Shown one piece after another: positions 34,355 through 41,629 of a DNA stretch of 64,000 nucleotides. Source of the DNA: BMS3BBIN04 sp964552465 (GTDB lineage Bacteria; Electryoneota; Electryoneia; Electryoneales; Electryoneaceae); contig CAZKGR010000001.1 in assembly GCA_964552465.1 (NCBI GenBank), forward strand, positions 227,923-291,922, given 5' to 3'. Both the position numbers and the translations under genes were made by a program. The notes under the pieces were generated by a model that did not search any database, was not told the DNA's origin, and saw only the letters and a program-made list of their open reading frames with translations. Every line of letters begins with the position of its first letter. Position 1 is the first letter of the stretch.

Positions 34355-34384
34355 CCCGCCGCACTACATGTGCGGCGGGTTTTT
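34355..34384 (+). terminator. Intrinsic terminator of the decarboxylase operon
   Basis: CCCGCCGCAC and GTGCGGCGGG form a perfect 10-bp GC-rich stem around TACAT, followed by TTTTT. It lies about 22 nt after the beta-subunit stop. Confidence 0.95.
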
Positions 34385-34423
34385 ACGTTAGATTAAGTCA
34401 TCGTTAAATGATGAGGATTTCTC

Positions 34424-35050
34424 ATGACCACGCAGGAAGCTTTGCAGCAACTGAAAGATGGTAACCAGCGATATGTAGAAGGCAATCGCGAACAACCGCA
34501 CCTTGATGCTGAATGGCGAAAAAAAACTGCTTTAGAAGGACAGAATCCATTCGCTTGCGTGTTGACATGCAGTGATTCGCGTGTTCCGATCGAGCATGTT
34601 TTCGATGCAGGCGTCGGTGATTTGTTCGAAATCCAGGTCGCGGGCAATGTGTGCGGCGTGATCGAAACTGCCAGTGTTGAGTTTGCTGTCTGGGAGCTGA
34701 ATGTGCCACTGGTCGTTGTAGTCGGTCACACGAAGTGCGGCGGTGTAACGACAGCGGTTAAGGATTTACCTGTCGTAGGTCCGCTGAAAGAACTGGTTGA
34801 TCGAATTAAGCCAGCAGTTGGTCAGGCGCGTAAACAGGCTGGTTCACCTGGCAATGAGTCAGAAATGATCGATCTGGCAACGCGCAAGAACGTGTTCCAG
34901 TCGATTGCCGATATGGTCAACGACTCATCCGTTGTCCACGATGCTCTGCGGGATGACAAGATCCAGATTCATGGTGGTGTGTACGACATCGAGACGGGCA
35001 TTGTTGAGTGGATTGGCCAGCATCCGCAGCAGGCTGAGTGGTCAGCATGA
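34424..35050 (+). CDS. Beta-class carbonic anhydrase
   Basis: The enzyme interconverts CO2 and bicarbonate with a zinc hydroxide. The 208 residues hold the ligands in CVLTCSDSRVP (Cys, and the Asp-Arg dyad) and VVGHTKCGGV (His and Cys), the standard beta-class set. AGNVCGVIETASVEFAV is the usual intervening strand. Position next to a decarboxylase operon suggests handling of released CO2, although the operon terminator separates them. Confidence 0.95.
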   Translation: MTTQEALQQLKDGNQRYVEGNREQPHLDAEWRKKTALEGQNPFACVLTCSDSRVPIEHVFDAGVGDLFEIQVAGNVCGVIETASVEFAVWELNVPLVVVVGHTKCGGVTTAVKDLPVVGPLKELVDRIKPAVGQARKQAGSPGNESEMIDLATRKNVFQSIADMVNDSSVVHDALRDDKIQIHGGVYDIETGIVEWIGQHPQQAEWSA

Positions 35051-35128
35051 CTTGTAGTGTTTGGAATCCGTCTTGTTGATATGCCCACGACATTCATGAC
35101 GTGGATAATCGGATGATCCTATATGACT

Positions 35129-35156
35129 TGCGACACTTACTCCTGTAAGTGTCCCG
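35129..35156. repeat. Hairpin, GACACTTAC variant of the 28-nt family
   Basis: GACACTTAC (35132-35140), TCCT, GTAAGTGTC (35145-35153) form a perfect 9-bp stem. The outer G/C clamps are degenerate on the left side. Confidence 0.75.
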
Positions 35157-35169
35157 GTATTAGTGCTCA

Positions 35170-35197
35170 GGGGACACTTTGAGGACAAAGTGTCCCC
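35170..35197. repeat. 28-nt hairpin, GGGGACACTTTG family
   Basis: The arms GGGGACACTTTG and CAAAGTGTCCCC around AGGA have the same arms as the 9266 copy, here with the loop in the opposite orientation. It follows a single GCTCAGG unit and lies between the convergent carbonic anhydrase and CoA-binding genes, where it may act as a bidirectional terminator. Confidence 0.9.
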
Positions 35198-35235
35198 GCA
35201 CTGACTTTTTCTATCTGCTCCTTGTTTCCTCACAC

Positions 35236-35652
35236 CTATCTTTTCTGATGCTCGATCTTGATACAACGGTCCTGCACCACTTCCACCCCACCGACAAATG
35301 CCTTCTCAGCCGCTTCATCGTTGGTAATTCCCAGTTGCAGCCAGAAGTACTTTGCGCCAATCTCGACTGCTGCTTCTGCAACGGGAACCACATACGCCGG
35401 ATTCAGGAATACATCGACAACCTCAATCGGACCTTCGATGTCTTTCAGGCTGGGATATACCTTTCGCCCAAGGATTTCGGTCGCTTTCGGATGAACCGGA
35501 ACAATGTCATACCCGTGATCGAGCATATATTTCGCGACTTTATGACTGTCACGATGTTCCTTCGGTGACAGACCGACAATCGCGATCCGTCCTTTTGTGT
35601 TGAGGATGTCCTTGATAACAGCAGGATCGTTGACTGGACGTAGCGCAGACAT
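35236..35652 (-). CDS. CoA-binding domain protein (YccU-like)
   Basis: A single Rossmann-type CoA-binding domain of 138 residues, the normal size. Visible marks are IAIVGLSPKEHRDSHKVAKYMLDHGYDIVPVHP and VVDVFLNPAYVVPVAEAAVEIGAKYFWLQLG. Homologues are small cytosolic proteins whose role is not settled. The next gene upstream on the same strand (35674) is 21 nt away, so the two may be co-transcribed. Confidence 0.85.
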   Translation of the reverse strand: MSALRPVNDPAVIKDILNTKGRIAIVGLSPKEHRDSHKVAKYMLDHGYDIVPVHPKATEILGRKVYPSLKDIEGPIEVVDVFLNPAYVVPVAEAAVEIGAKYFWLQLGITNDEAAEKAFVGGVEVVQDRCIKIEHQKR

Positions 35653-35673
35653 GGTTTCTCCGTATTCGTTGGT

Positions 35674-36042
35674 TCAGGCGAAGCGTAGCCACATGGGAAA
35701 TAGCAGACTGAGTAGCGAGAAAGTCGCAAGCAATACCATCAATGCGCCGAACGCGACGTTGATGATAAACCGTGGATCTTTCTTACGTGTCTTCAGCTCT
35801 TCTTTCACGCGATCAAACTCTTCCCGCAGATCACTTGAGGAAGGATCGCCCGTTCGGAACGTTCCATCTCGTTCCATCAGTTCTGTCTTCTCAGCGCGGA
35901 CGATCAGGTCTTTCAGCCGCAGTTTCAATCGATGTGGACGACGGTAGAGATACTCGACGAGCAGAAAGACTCCAAACGCGAACAACGCGCCGTTGACTGC
36001 CGCCAGCACCAGCCGCATGATGGTTAAACCGTCAGAACTCAT
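35674..36042 (-). CDS. Small two-helix membrane protein of unknown function
   Basis: The 122 residues have an N-terminal transmembrane helix (about 9-29: MRLVLAAVNGALFAFGVFLL), a charged cytosolic middle of about 65 residues likely to be helical (KLRLKDLIVRAEKTELMERD; SSSDLREEFDRVKEELKTRKK), and a second helix near the C terminus. I do not recognise the family. It is placed just before the CoA-binding gene with a 21-nt gap. Confidence 0.6.
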   Translation of the reverse strand: MSSDGLTIMRLVLAAVNGALFAFGVFLLVEYLYRRPHRLKLRLKDLIVRAEKTELMERDGTFRTGDPSSSDLREEFDRVKEELKTRKKDPRFIINVAFGALMVLLATFSLLSLLFPMWLRFA

Positions 36043-36377
36043 GTTCGAAACTCAGTCATTTTCACCCTGAATCAGTGTCTTTGTGCGAATCGAGCGTGAT
36101 CCCCTCTCTGCGTACAGAGTATACTCGCAAAAAGCGATCGGTTTCCGTACCATGTTGCGTCGATGGAGAGATCAGGTGTTTGCCCCGACTTGCTTGCAAG
36201 TCGGGATTAGTTGAGGTCGTTGGAGGTATGGTGCCCGTGATAATCCGTCGAAGACGGTTATCGCGGCTAACCTCAAGTTCAGATCTCCCATTGGATGTCT
36301 GTTAATCCGCGGTAGCCACTTCGTGGTCAACCACGAGCACCATAATAGTATGTCACAGGCACGATAGTCGATAAACT
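36043..36377. other. Intergenic region rich in palindromes, upstream of mutS2
   Basis: This 335-nt stretch separates a minus-strand gene from mutS2 (+). It holds the 22-nt palindrome at 36184-36205, an imperfect hairpin GATAATCCGTC/GACGGTTATC at 36239-36262, and CGTGGT/ACCACG near 36323-36338. These occupy most of 36180-36340. The divergent promoters must lie around them. No gene was seen. Confidence 0.65.
36184..36205. repeat. 22-nt palindrome with TTGCTTGCAA centre
   Basis: CCCGACTTGC-TT-GCAAGTCGGG is perfect. A same-length relative (CCGTGTTTGC-TT-GCAAACGCGG, one G-T mismatch) is at 46661-46682. Confidence 0.85.
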
Positions 36378-38885
36378 ATGAACGAACGAAAAGAAGCAAA
36401 GCGGCGGGCTGCATTGGCAGCCCTCGATTATGACCGTGTCCTGGACGCGATTGCCGCACTCTGCCTGACCGGATACGGTCAGGAACGTATTCTCTCACTC
36501 ATTCCCACCTTCGAACCTGACGCGGTATGGACCCAACGCATCGATCATGTTGACACTCTCAATGACGAATTCGACCGCATTGACGCGTTAACCAAATCGG
36601 TGCAACGTGATCAACCACTCCCGTTTGCTGGCATTCGCGATCTTGGAGACAGTCTGGTTCGTTCATCAATGCCAGGCAGCCGTCTCGAGGGCAACGAACT
36701 GCTCGACATTGCGCAGATGCTGACCGGATGCGGCAAACTGCGCGATCACATCACGAAAAAGTCTGATGAACTGGCGGCGTTGCAGGTGTTCGCCGAAGTA
36801 TTGCCTTCCGCTCCTGAGCTGGTGCGACGTATCGAGAAAACGATCAGCGTGCGCACGGGTCAGGTCGTTGATAACGCTTCGCCAGAATTGAGTAAGCTCC
36901 GCCGTGCTATCGAGTCAGCTATCGGTGGCATGCGAAATAAACTGGATACTCTGGTTCGTAAGCATGCGGATGCTGACAATCTAGCGGACAGTAATTTCTC
37001 AGTGCGCGAAGACCGGTACGTGTTGGCAGTGAAATCAGGAATGCGCAACCGAGTCCATGGCATTGTGCACGGCTTCTCATCGTCCGGTGGGACGGTGTTT
37101 ATCGAACCGGACGAGTTGGTGTCTGCTGGAAATGAGATCCGCCGTCTCAGTGAGGATGAAGCGGAAGAGGTCCGCCGCATACTGCGTGAGCTGACTGACG
37201 GTGTGCGCGAACATCTCGAGGATTTGAACGATGCGGTGCTGTGTGTTGGTTTGCTCGACAGCTTGCAAGCGCGGGCGAAGTTCGCGGTGCAGGTTGGCGC
37301 GATGCGTCCTCAGGTACGCTCAGGAATGCTGCGGCTGGTCGAAGCACGTCACCCGTTGCTGGTGCTACGCAAGGGATTGGACGAAACTATCCCGCTCACT
37401 CTGCATCTAGGCCTGAACGTAGACGACCCGGATCTGCCAGCGGATCGCGCGTTCGTGGTAACCGGCCCGAACGCTGGCGGCAAGACAGTGTCATTGAAGA
37501 CGGTCGGCCTGTGCAGCGCGTTAATTCATGCCGGTATCTGGCCACCGGTCGGCGATGGGACTGTTATCCCTCCGCTGGATGAATGGCATGTGATCATCGG
37601 TGATGAACAGTCGCTGGAAGGCGATCTGTCATCTTTCACCGGCCACATCGAGAAGTTGAAGACAATCACCAACAGCCCCGCGCCGAACAAGCTCGTGTTG
37701 GTCGATGAAATTGCATCCGGAACCGATCCTGCCGAGGGTGGACCGTTAGCAGAAGCGTTCATGGAGATGGCGGTCGAACGCGGCTGGTGGACGCTGGTCA
37801 CAACCCACATGGGCGAGCTGAAGGCGTTCGCGCACAAAACTGATGGCGTGCGCAACGGATCGATGCAGTTTAACCGCGAAACTCTCTCCCCAACTTACGT
37901 CTTCCAACCTGACCTTCCCGGTTCGAGCTACGCGTTTGATATAGCGTCACGTGTTGGTCTGCCTAAGAAGCTGGTCAAGCGGGCACGCACATTGGGCGGT
38001 GAGAAGCGCGCACGTCTCGAAGATCTGATTGAGGAGCTGTCGCAACGTTTGCGTAATGCCAAGCAGCGTGAGGCGGAACTTGAGAAATCACTTCAGCAGG
38101 CGCAGGAAAAAGACAACAGGCTACGCGACAAGCTGGAGAACATCGAAGCCACTCGAGATGAACAGGTGGCCCGTGCCGCTGGCGAAGCGAAACGAATCCT
38201 CGACACCGCCAACCGCACCCTTGAGCTGACAGTCAAGCAGATCCGTGAGCAGCAGGCGTCAAAGGAATCAATCCTCGCTGCGAAGAAGCAGTTTGCCGAG
38301 CAGCAGGAGAAGGTCGAGCACGAAGCCAAGCGTATCGAACAACGCAAGAAGACTCGTAAACCACGTCCTAAGCCGAAGAAACAGACACCCTTCGAGAAAC
38401 CGAAGCAGCCTGAACCAGTCAAGCTCGATGGTCCAATAGAAATCAGTGATGAGGTTCTGATCGGTGAAAGCGGGGTGCGTGGCGAGGTGCTGGCGTTGAA
38501 AAAGACTAGCGCCCAAGTCGCAACGGGATCACTCAAGGTGTGGATGGCATTATCGGAGCTGCGTAAGGTCGGACGCAGCAAACCGTCCGGTCACGCGCAT
38601 GTCGATCTGGTCCAGCCTGACCGTGATCGCGGGCCATTGAGTACCGAGCTCAAGCTGATCGGCAAACGTGCTGAAGAAGCTGAGACTGAGTTGGCAGCCT
38701 ATCTCGAAGAGTTAGCGTTGGAAAATCTACCGTTCGCACGAATTGTACACGGCAAAGGCACCGGTACCCTGCGGGCGATGGTGCAGCAGATGTTGAAGGA
38801 CCATCCGAGCGTTGCCGACTATCGTTTCGGGGAACCGGGCGAGGGTGGTGACGGTGTGACCATCGTCCAGATGAGCAAGGACTAA
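36378..38885 (+). CDS. mutS2: Endonuclease/ATPase MutS2
   Basis: MutS2 suppresses homologous recombination or acts on collided ribosomes, depending on species. The 835 residues show MutS core helices, the Walker A GPNAGGKTVSLKTVGL, the Walker B with LVDEIASGTDPAEGG, and an H-loop TTHMGELKAFA. A long coiled coil follows (about 560-680, Gln/Glu/Lys rich). The C-terminal Smr nuclease domain has IVHGKGTGTLR. The length and order are standard. It starts about 335 nt from the divergent neighbour. Confidence 0.95.
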   Translation: MNERKEAKRRAALAALDYDRVLDAIAALCLTGYGQERILSLIPTFEPDAVWTQRIDHVDTLNDEFDRIDALTKSVQRDQPLPFAGIRDLGDSLVRSSMPGSRLEGNELLDIAQMLTGCGKLRDHITKKSDELAALQVFAEVLPSAPELVRRIEKTISVRTGQVVDNASPELSKLRRAIESAIGGMRNKLDTLVRKHADADNLADSNFSVREDRYVLAVKSGMRNRVHGIVHGFSSSGGTVFIEPDELVSAGNEIRRLSEDEAEEVRRILRELTDGVREHLEDLNDAVLCVGLLDSLQARAKFAVQVGAMRPQVRSGMLRLVEARHPLLVLRKGLDETIPLTLHLGLNVDDPDLPADRAFVVTGPNAGGKTVSLKTVGLCSALIHAGIWPPVGDGTVIPPLDEWHVIIGDEQSLEGDLSSFTGHIEKLKTITNSPAPNKLVLVDEIASGTDPAEGGPLAEAFMEMAVERGWWTLVTTHMGELKAFAHKTDGVRNGSMQFNRETLSPTYVFQPDLPGSSYAFDIASRVGLPKKLVKRARTLGGEKRARLEDLIEELSQRLRNAKQREAELEKSLQQAQEKDNRLRDKLENIEATRDEQVARAAGEAKRILDTANRTLELTVKQIREQQASKESILAAKKQFAEQQEKVEHEAKRIEQRKKTRKPRPKPKKQTPFEKPKQPEPVKLDGPIEISDEVLIGESGVRGEVLALKKTSAQVATGSLKVWMALSELRKVGRSKPSGHAHVDLVQPDRDRGPLSTELKLIGKRAEEAETELAAYLEELALENLPFARIVHGKGTGTLRAMVQQMLKDHPSVADYRFGEPGEGGDGVTIVQMSKD

Positions 38886-38983
38886 TGTGGAACAGGCGAG
38901 CACATTGTATGCTTGTTGTGGCGGTTGAGTTCGTGTAACTTTGTGCGACTAGAAGTCGTATCTCCGTAACTTGAACCAGAACC

Positions 38984-39427
38984 ATGATGAACCGAAAACC
39001 AGCGCGTATCCTGATTGCGTTTTCAGCATTGTTGCTGATCTCCAGCATCGCTACGGCGGGTGTTGTCAAGGACAGGTACGATGCCGCATATGCCCTGTAC
39101 GAACAGGGACAGATAAGTTCGGCGATCCCAGCCTTCCGTGAAATAACTGAGTTGTTTCCGAACCACTCACTGGCCGATAACGCGCAATACTGGATCGGAG
39201 AAGCGTACTTCCGGCTGAAGCGTTATGAGCAGGCGATCATCGAGTTTGACCGTACCTTGCTCTACAAGAATACGAACAAACGTGAAGACTCGCTTTACAA
39301 GTTGGCATCGTGCCACGAGCGGCTTGGCAAGGTGGACGCTGCCCGTGAATTGTACACGCGTTTCATAGCAGATTATCCGACTTCACGTCATGCCAGTTAT
39401 GTGCTTAAAAAGCTGAACTTGTTGTGA
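38984..39427 (+). CDS. Exported TPR protein, YbgF/CpoB C-domain-like
   Basis: The 147 residues have a signal peptide (start MMNRKPARIL; cleavage after ATA near 25) and then about three TPR units (YDAAYALYEQGQISSAIPAF; AQYWIGEAYFRLKRYEQAI; LYKLASCHERLGKVDAARELY). The pattern NAQYWIGEAYF plus YP.S.HA.YVLKKL is that of the tol-pal-associated YbgF/CpoB C-terminal domain, without its coiled coil. It is probably periplasmic and linked to the envelope. The M23 peptidase gene follows 44 nt downstream, likely in one operon. Confidence 0.75.
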   Translation: MMNRKPARILIAFSALLLISSIATAGVVKDRYDAAYALYEQGQISSAIPAFREITELFPNHSLADNAQYWIGEAYFRLKRYEQAIIEFDRTLLYKNTNKREDSLYKLASCHERLGKVDAARELYTRFIADYPTSRHASYVLKKLNLL

Positions 39428-39471
39428 GTTGAACCACGATGTTTCACCTTCACTGAACCTGCCTGATACCT

Positions 39472-41499
39472 ATGCGCCATCTTCAGATCCTGATTCTCAT
39501 CATCAGCTGCGTGTTCTTGCTTTCAACGCGAACATCCGCCTCTCAACCGATTCATACACACACTGCAGAAGGTCTGCGCTGGCCGATTGACGAGACACGG
39601 CGGATTACGAGCACCTTCTGTGAATATCGGACAGATCGCTTCCACGCCGGTCTGGATTTCAGTATCAATGGCAGTCTGGGTGCAGAGTGCTTCGCAATTG
39701 ATGATGGCTACATCTCACGCATCAAGACCTCGTTCAACGGGTACGGACGGGTTATTTATCTAACGCTTAACAGTGGTGATATTGCTGTGTACGGGCACTT
39801 ACACGGCTTCGAAGATCGCATTGAAGAAAAGCTTCGTGAAGAACAGCTCCATCAGGGCCGGTATCAGGTAGAGTTGTGGTTCAAACCCGGTGAACTAGCG
39901 TACAAGAATGGTGATGTTGTCGGCTACGCTGGTGGAACAGGTGCGGGTGCACCGCACCTGCATTTCGAGCTGCGCACACCCCGCAATGAGCCGTACAATC
40001 CGGTGCTCGCCGGATTCTACTATGAAGACAACACCGCACCGTATGTGCGGCGAGTCGCCATACGCCCGCTCGATGGCGACAGTGAAGTCGAAGGTCAAAT
40101 GGAATCACTCATTCGCTCGGTGGATCAGAACATTGCTGCGCCGGTCAAGTTTTATGGACGTGTCGGTATTTCCGCTCAGGCACATGATTTTCAGCAGGGT
40201 GGATGGGCACGTTTAGGTGTTCGCGAGCTGGCGCTGTATGTGGATGATGAGCTGTATTATCAGACCGTGCTCGACACGTTTGTCTATTCACTGAACCGTC
40301 ACTCGCGGCTGGATTTCGACTACGAACTCAGCCGTGAAGGTCACAAGAAGTTCCGCCGGTTGTATCTCGCCCCGGGCAACAAACTCGACTTTTACACCAG
40401 CGATTCGACCAACGGCGTGCTCGACAGTCGCGTGCTCGGACCGGGCGTACATCAGGTTCGAATCGAAGTCGTCGATCATCGTGGCAACCGGAGTTCGATG
40501 CATTGGCTAATTGAGGCGCTGCACGAACCTTTCCTGCCATTGGCCAGCGAGCTTGAGTCGTTTGCTTCACTGCCGGACAATCCTTACCAGGAAATTGATC
40601 TTCCCGCGGATTACCGGTTCACAGGCCTCACTGCAATTGTGACACTTCCTTCTGTCCCGGATTCTATCGTGGTAAGTAGTCTTGTTGCCTCGAGCCCGGC
40701 ATATGGATCGTCAAAACGGTTTGTGCAACGAGGCGACGGTTCATGGGTGACACGGGCTTCACTTTCGCTGGAACAATCTGGATCTACCGAGTTCACCGTA
40801 CTGGTCGAAGACACTGCCAGAACTGTTTATGAAATCAGCGACGAGTTCATTTTGCTGCCATTACCCGCTGGAAAAAATGTCGTCTACTCAGTTTCAGACA
40901 CCGGCTACAGGGTTAAATTTGAAGGGTATGGCCAGACTTCGGACTTAGTCGCCGCGATGACGGTCGATGAACCAGATGTGAACGCGGAAGCGCCGATTCT
41001 CAGTATGCTCCCCAGAGATTATCCGTTCCTGACAACGTTTGAGCTCTTCCTGGACAGTGGAACGGAACCATTCGCTGACCAAGCACTGTTAGTCTACCGT
41101 GAGCAGGAAGAACAAGAATGGCAATTCCTGAGCAATTTCCGTGAACGAGACGATCACCAGTTAAGCGGCAAGGTGTTCAGTTTTGAATCGTTCTCGGTGG
41201 CACGAGATACTGTCCCGCCGGTGTTGTCACGCGCGACACCTGGCAACGGTGTCGCCTTCTCAAACCGCAAGCCACGAATGGCAGTCTCCGTACTGGACGA
41301 GTTCAGCGGGCTGGATATCGAACACTGCGAGATGAGCCTGAATGGCGAACCGGTGATCTGGATCTACGATCCTGACGAGGATGTCATCGAATACGTGCCG
41401 TGGGAGCCGTTGCCGCACGGTTCATATTCATGGCAGGTCGTCGCAGTGGACAACGCGGGCAATCGTTCGGAGTTGATCCGCAGCTTTATAGTCGATTAA
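39472..41499 (+). CDS. Exported M23-family (LytM) peptidase
   Basis: The protein has a signal peptide at 1-23 (MRHLQILILIISCVFLLSTR). The LytM domain lies near 45-190, with zinc ligands in RFHAGLDFS (His and Asp) and the HLHFEL motif at the end of GAGAPHLHFELRTPRNEP, plus the GHLHG catalytic strand. These cleave peptidoglycan cross-links. The remaining ~480 residues are beta-rich Ig-like segments (GPGVHQVRIEVVDHRGNRS; HGSYSWQVVAVDNAGNRSE), perhaps for cell-wall or surface binding. At 675 residues it is longer than typical M23 enzymes. It follows the YbgF-like gene. Confidence 0.9.
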   Translation: MRHLQILILIISCVFLLSTRTSASQPIHTHTAEGLRWPIDETRRITSTFCEYRTDRFHAGLDFSINGSLGAECFAIDDGYISRIKTSFNGYGRVIYLTLNSGDIAVYGHLHGFEDRIEEKLREEQLHQGRYQVELWFKPGELAYKNGDVVGYAGGTGAGAPHLHFELRTPRNEPYNPVLAGFYYEDNTAPYVRRVAIRPLDGDSEVEGQMESLIRSVDQNIAAPVKFYGRVGISAQAHDFQQGGWARLGVRELALYVDDELYYQTVLDTFVYSLNRHSRLDFDYELSREGHKKFRRLYLAPGNKLDFYTSDSTNGVLDSRVLGPGVHQVRIEVVDHRGNRSSMHWLIEALHEPFLPLASELESFASLPDNPYQEIDLPADYRFTGLTAIVTLPSVPDSIVVSSLVASSPAYGSSKRFVQRGDGSWVTRASLSLEQSGSTEFTVLVEDTARTVYEISDEFILLPLPAGKNVVYSVSDTGYRVKFEGYGQTSDLVAAMTVDEPDVNAEAPILSMLPRDYPFLTTFELFLDSGTEPFADQALLVYREQEEQEWQFLSNFRERDDHQLSGKVFSFESFSVARDTVPPVLSRATPGNGVAFSNRKPRMAVSVLDEFSGLDIEHCEMSLNGEPVIWIYDPDEDVIEYVPWEPLPHGSYSWQVVAVDNAGNRSELIRSFIVD

Positions 41500-41576
41500 G
41501 CGGGAGTTTTGCTCGCATCCCGGTTTCATTCCACCCCATCTCTTCCCTACTTTCGATGCTGCATTTCAGGAGTAAT

Positions 41577-41597
41577 CCCGGATTCGACGAATCCGGG
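41577..41597. repeat. 21-nt palindrome followed by GGGCTACA and a heptad array
   Basis: CCCGGATTCG-A-CGAATCCGGG is perfect, then CTACA. It has the same layout as 49174-49193 (palindrome, CTACA, heptad array, gene start). Confidence 0.85.
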
Positions 41598-41603
41598 CTA
41601 CAT

Positions 41604-41629
41604 AACTCAAGACTCAGGACTCAAGACTC
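41604..41629 (+). repeat. Heptad array directly preceding valS
   Basis: AACTCAA, GACTCAG, GACTCAA, GACTC repeat with a 7-nt period and end at the base before the GTG start. AGGA at 41616-41619 is 10 nt from the start and is the only ribosome-site candidate. Confidence 0.85.
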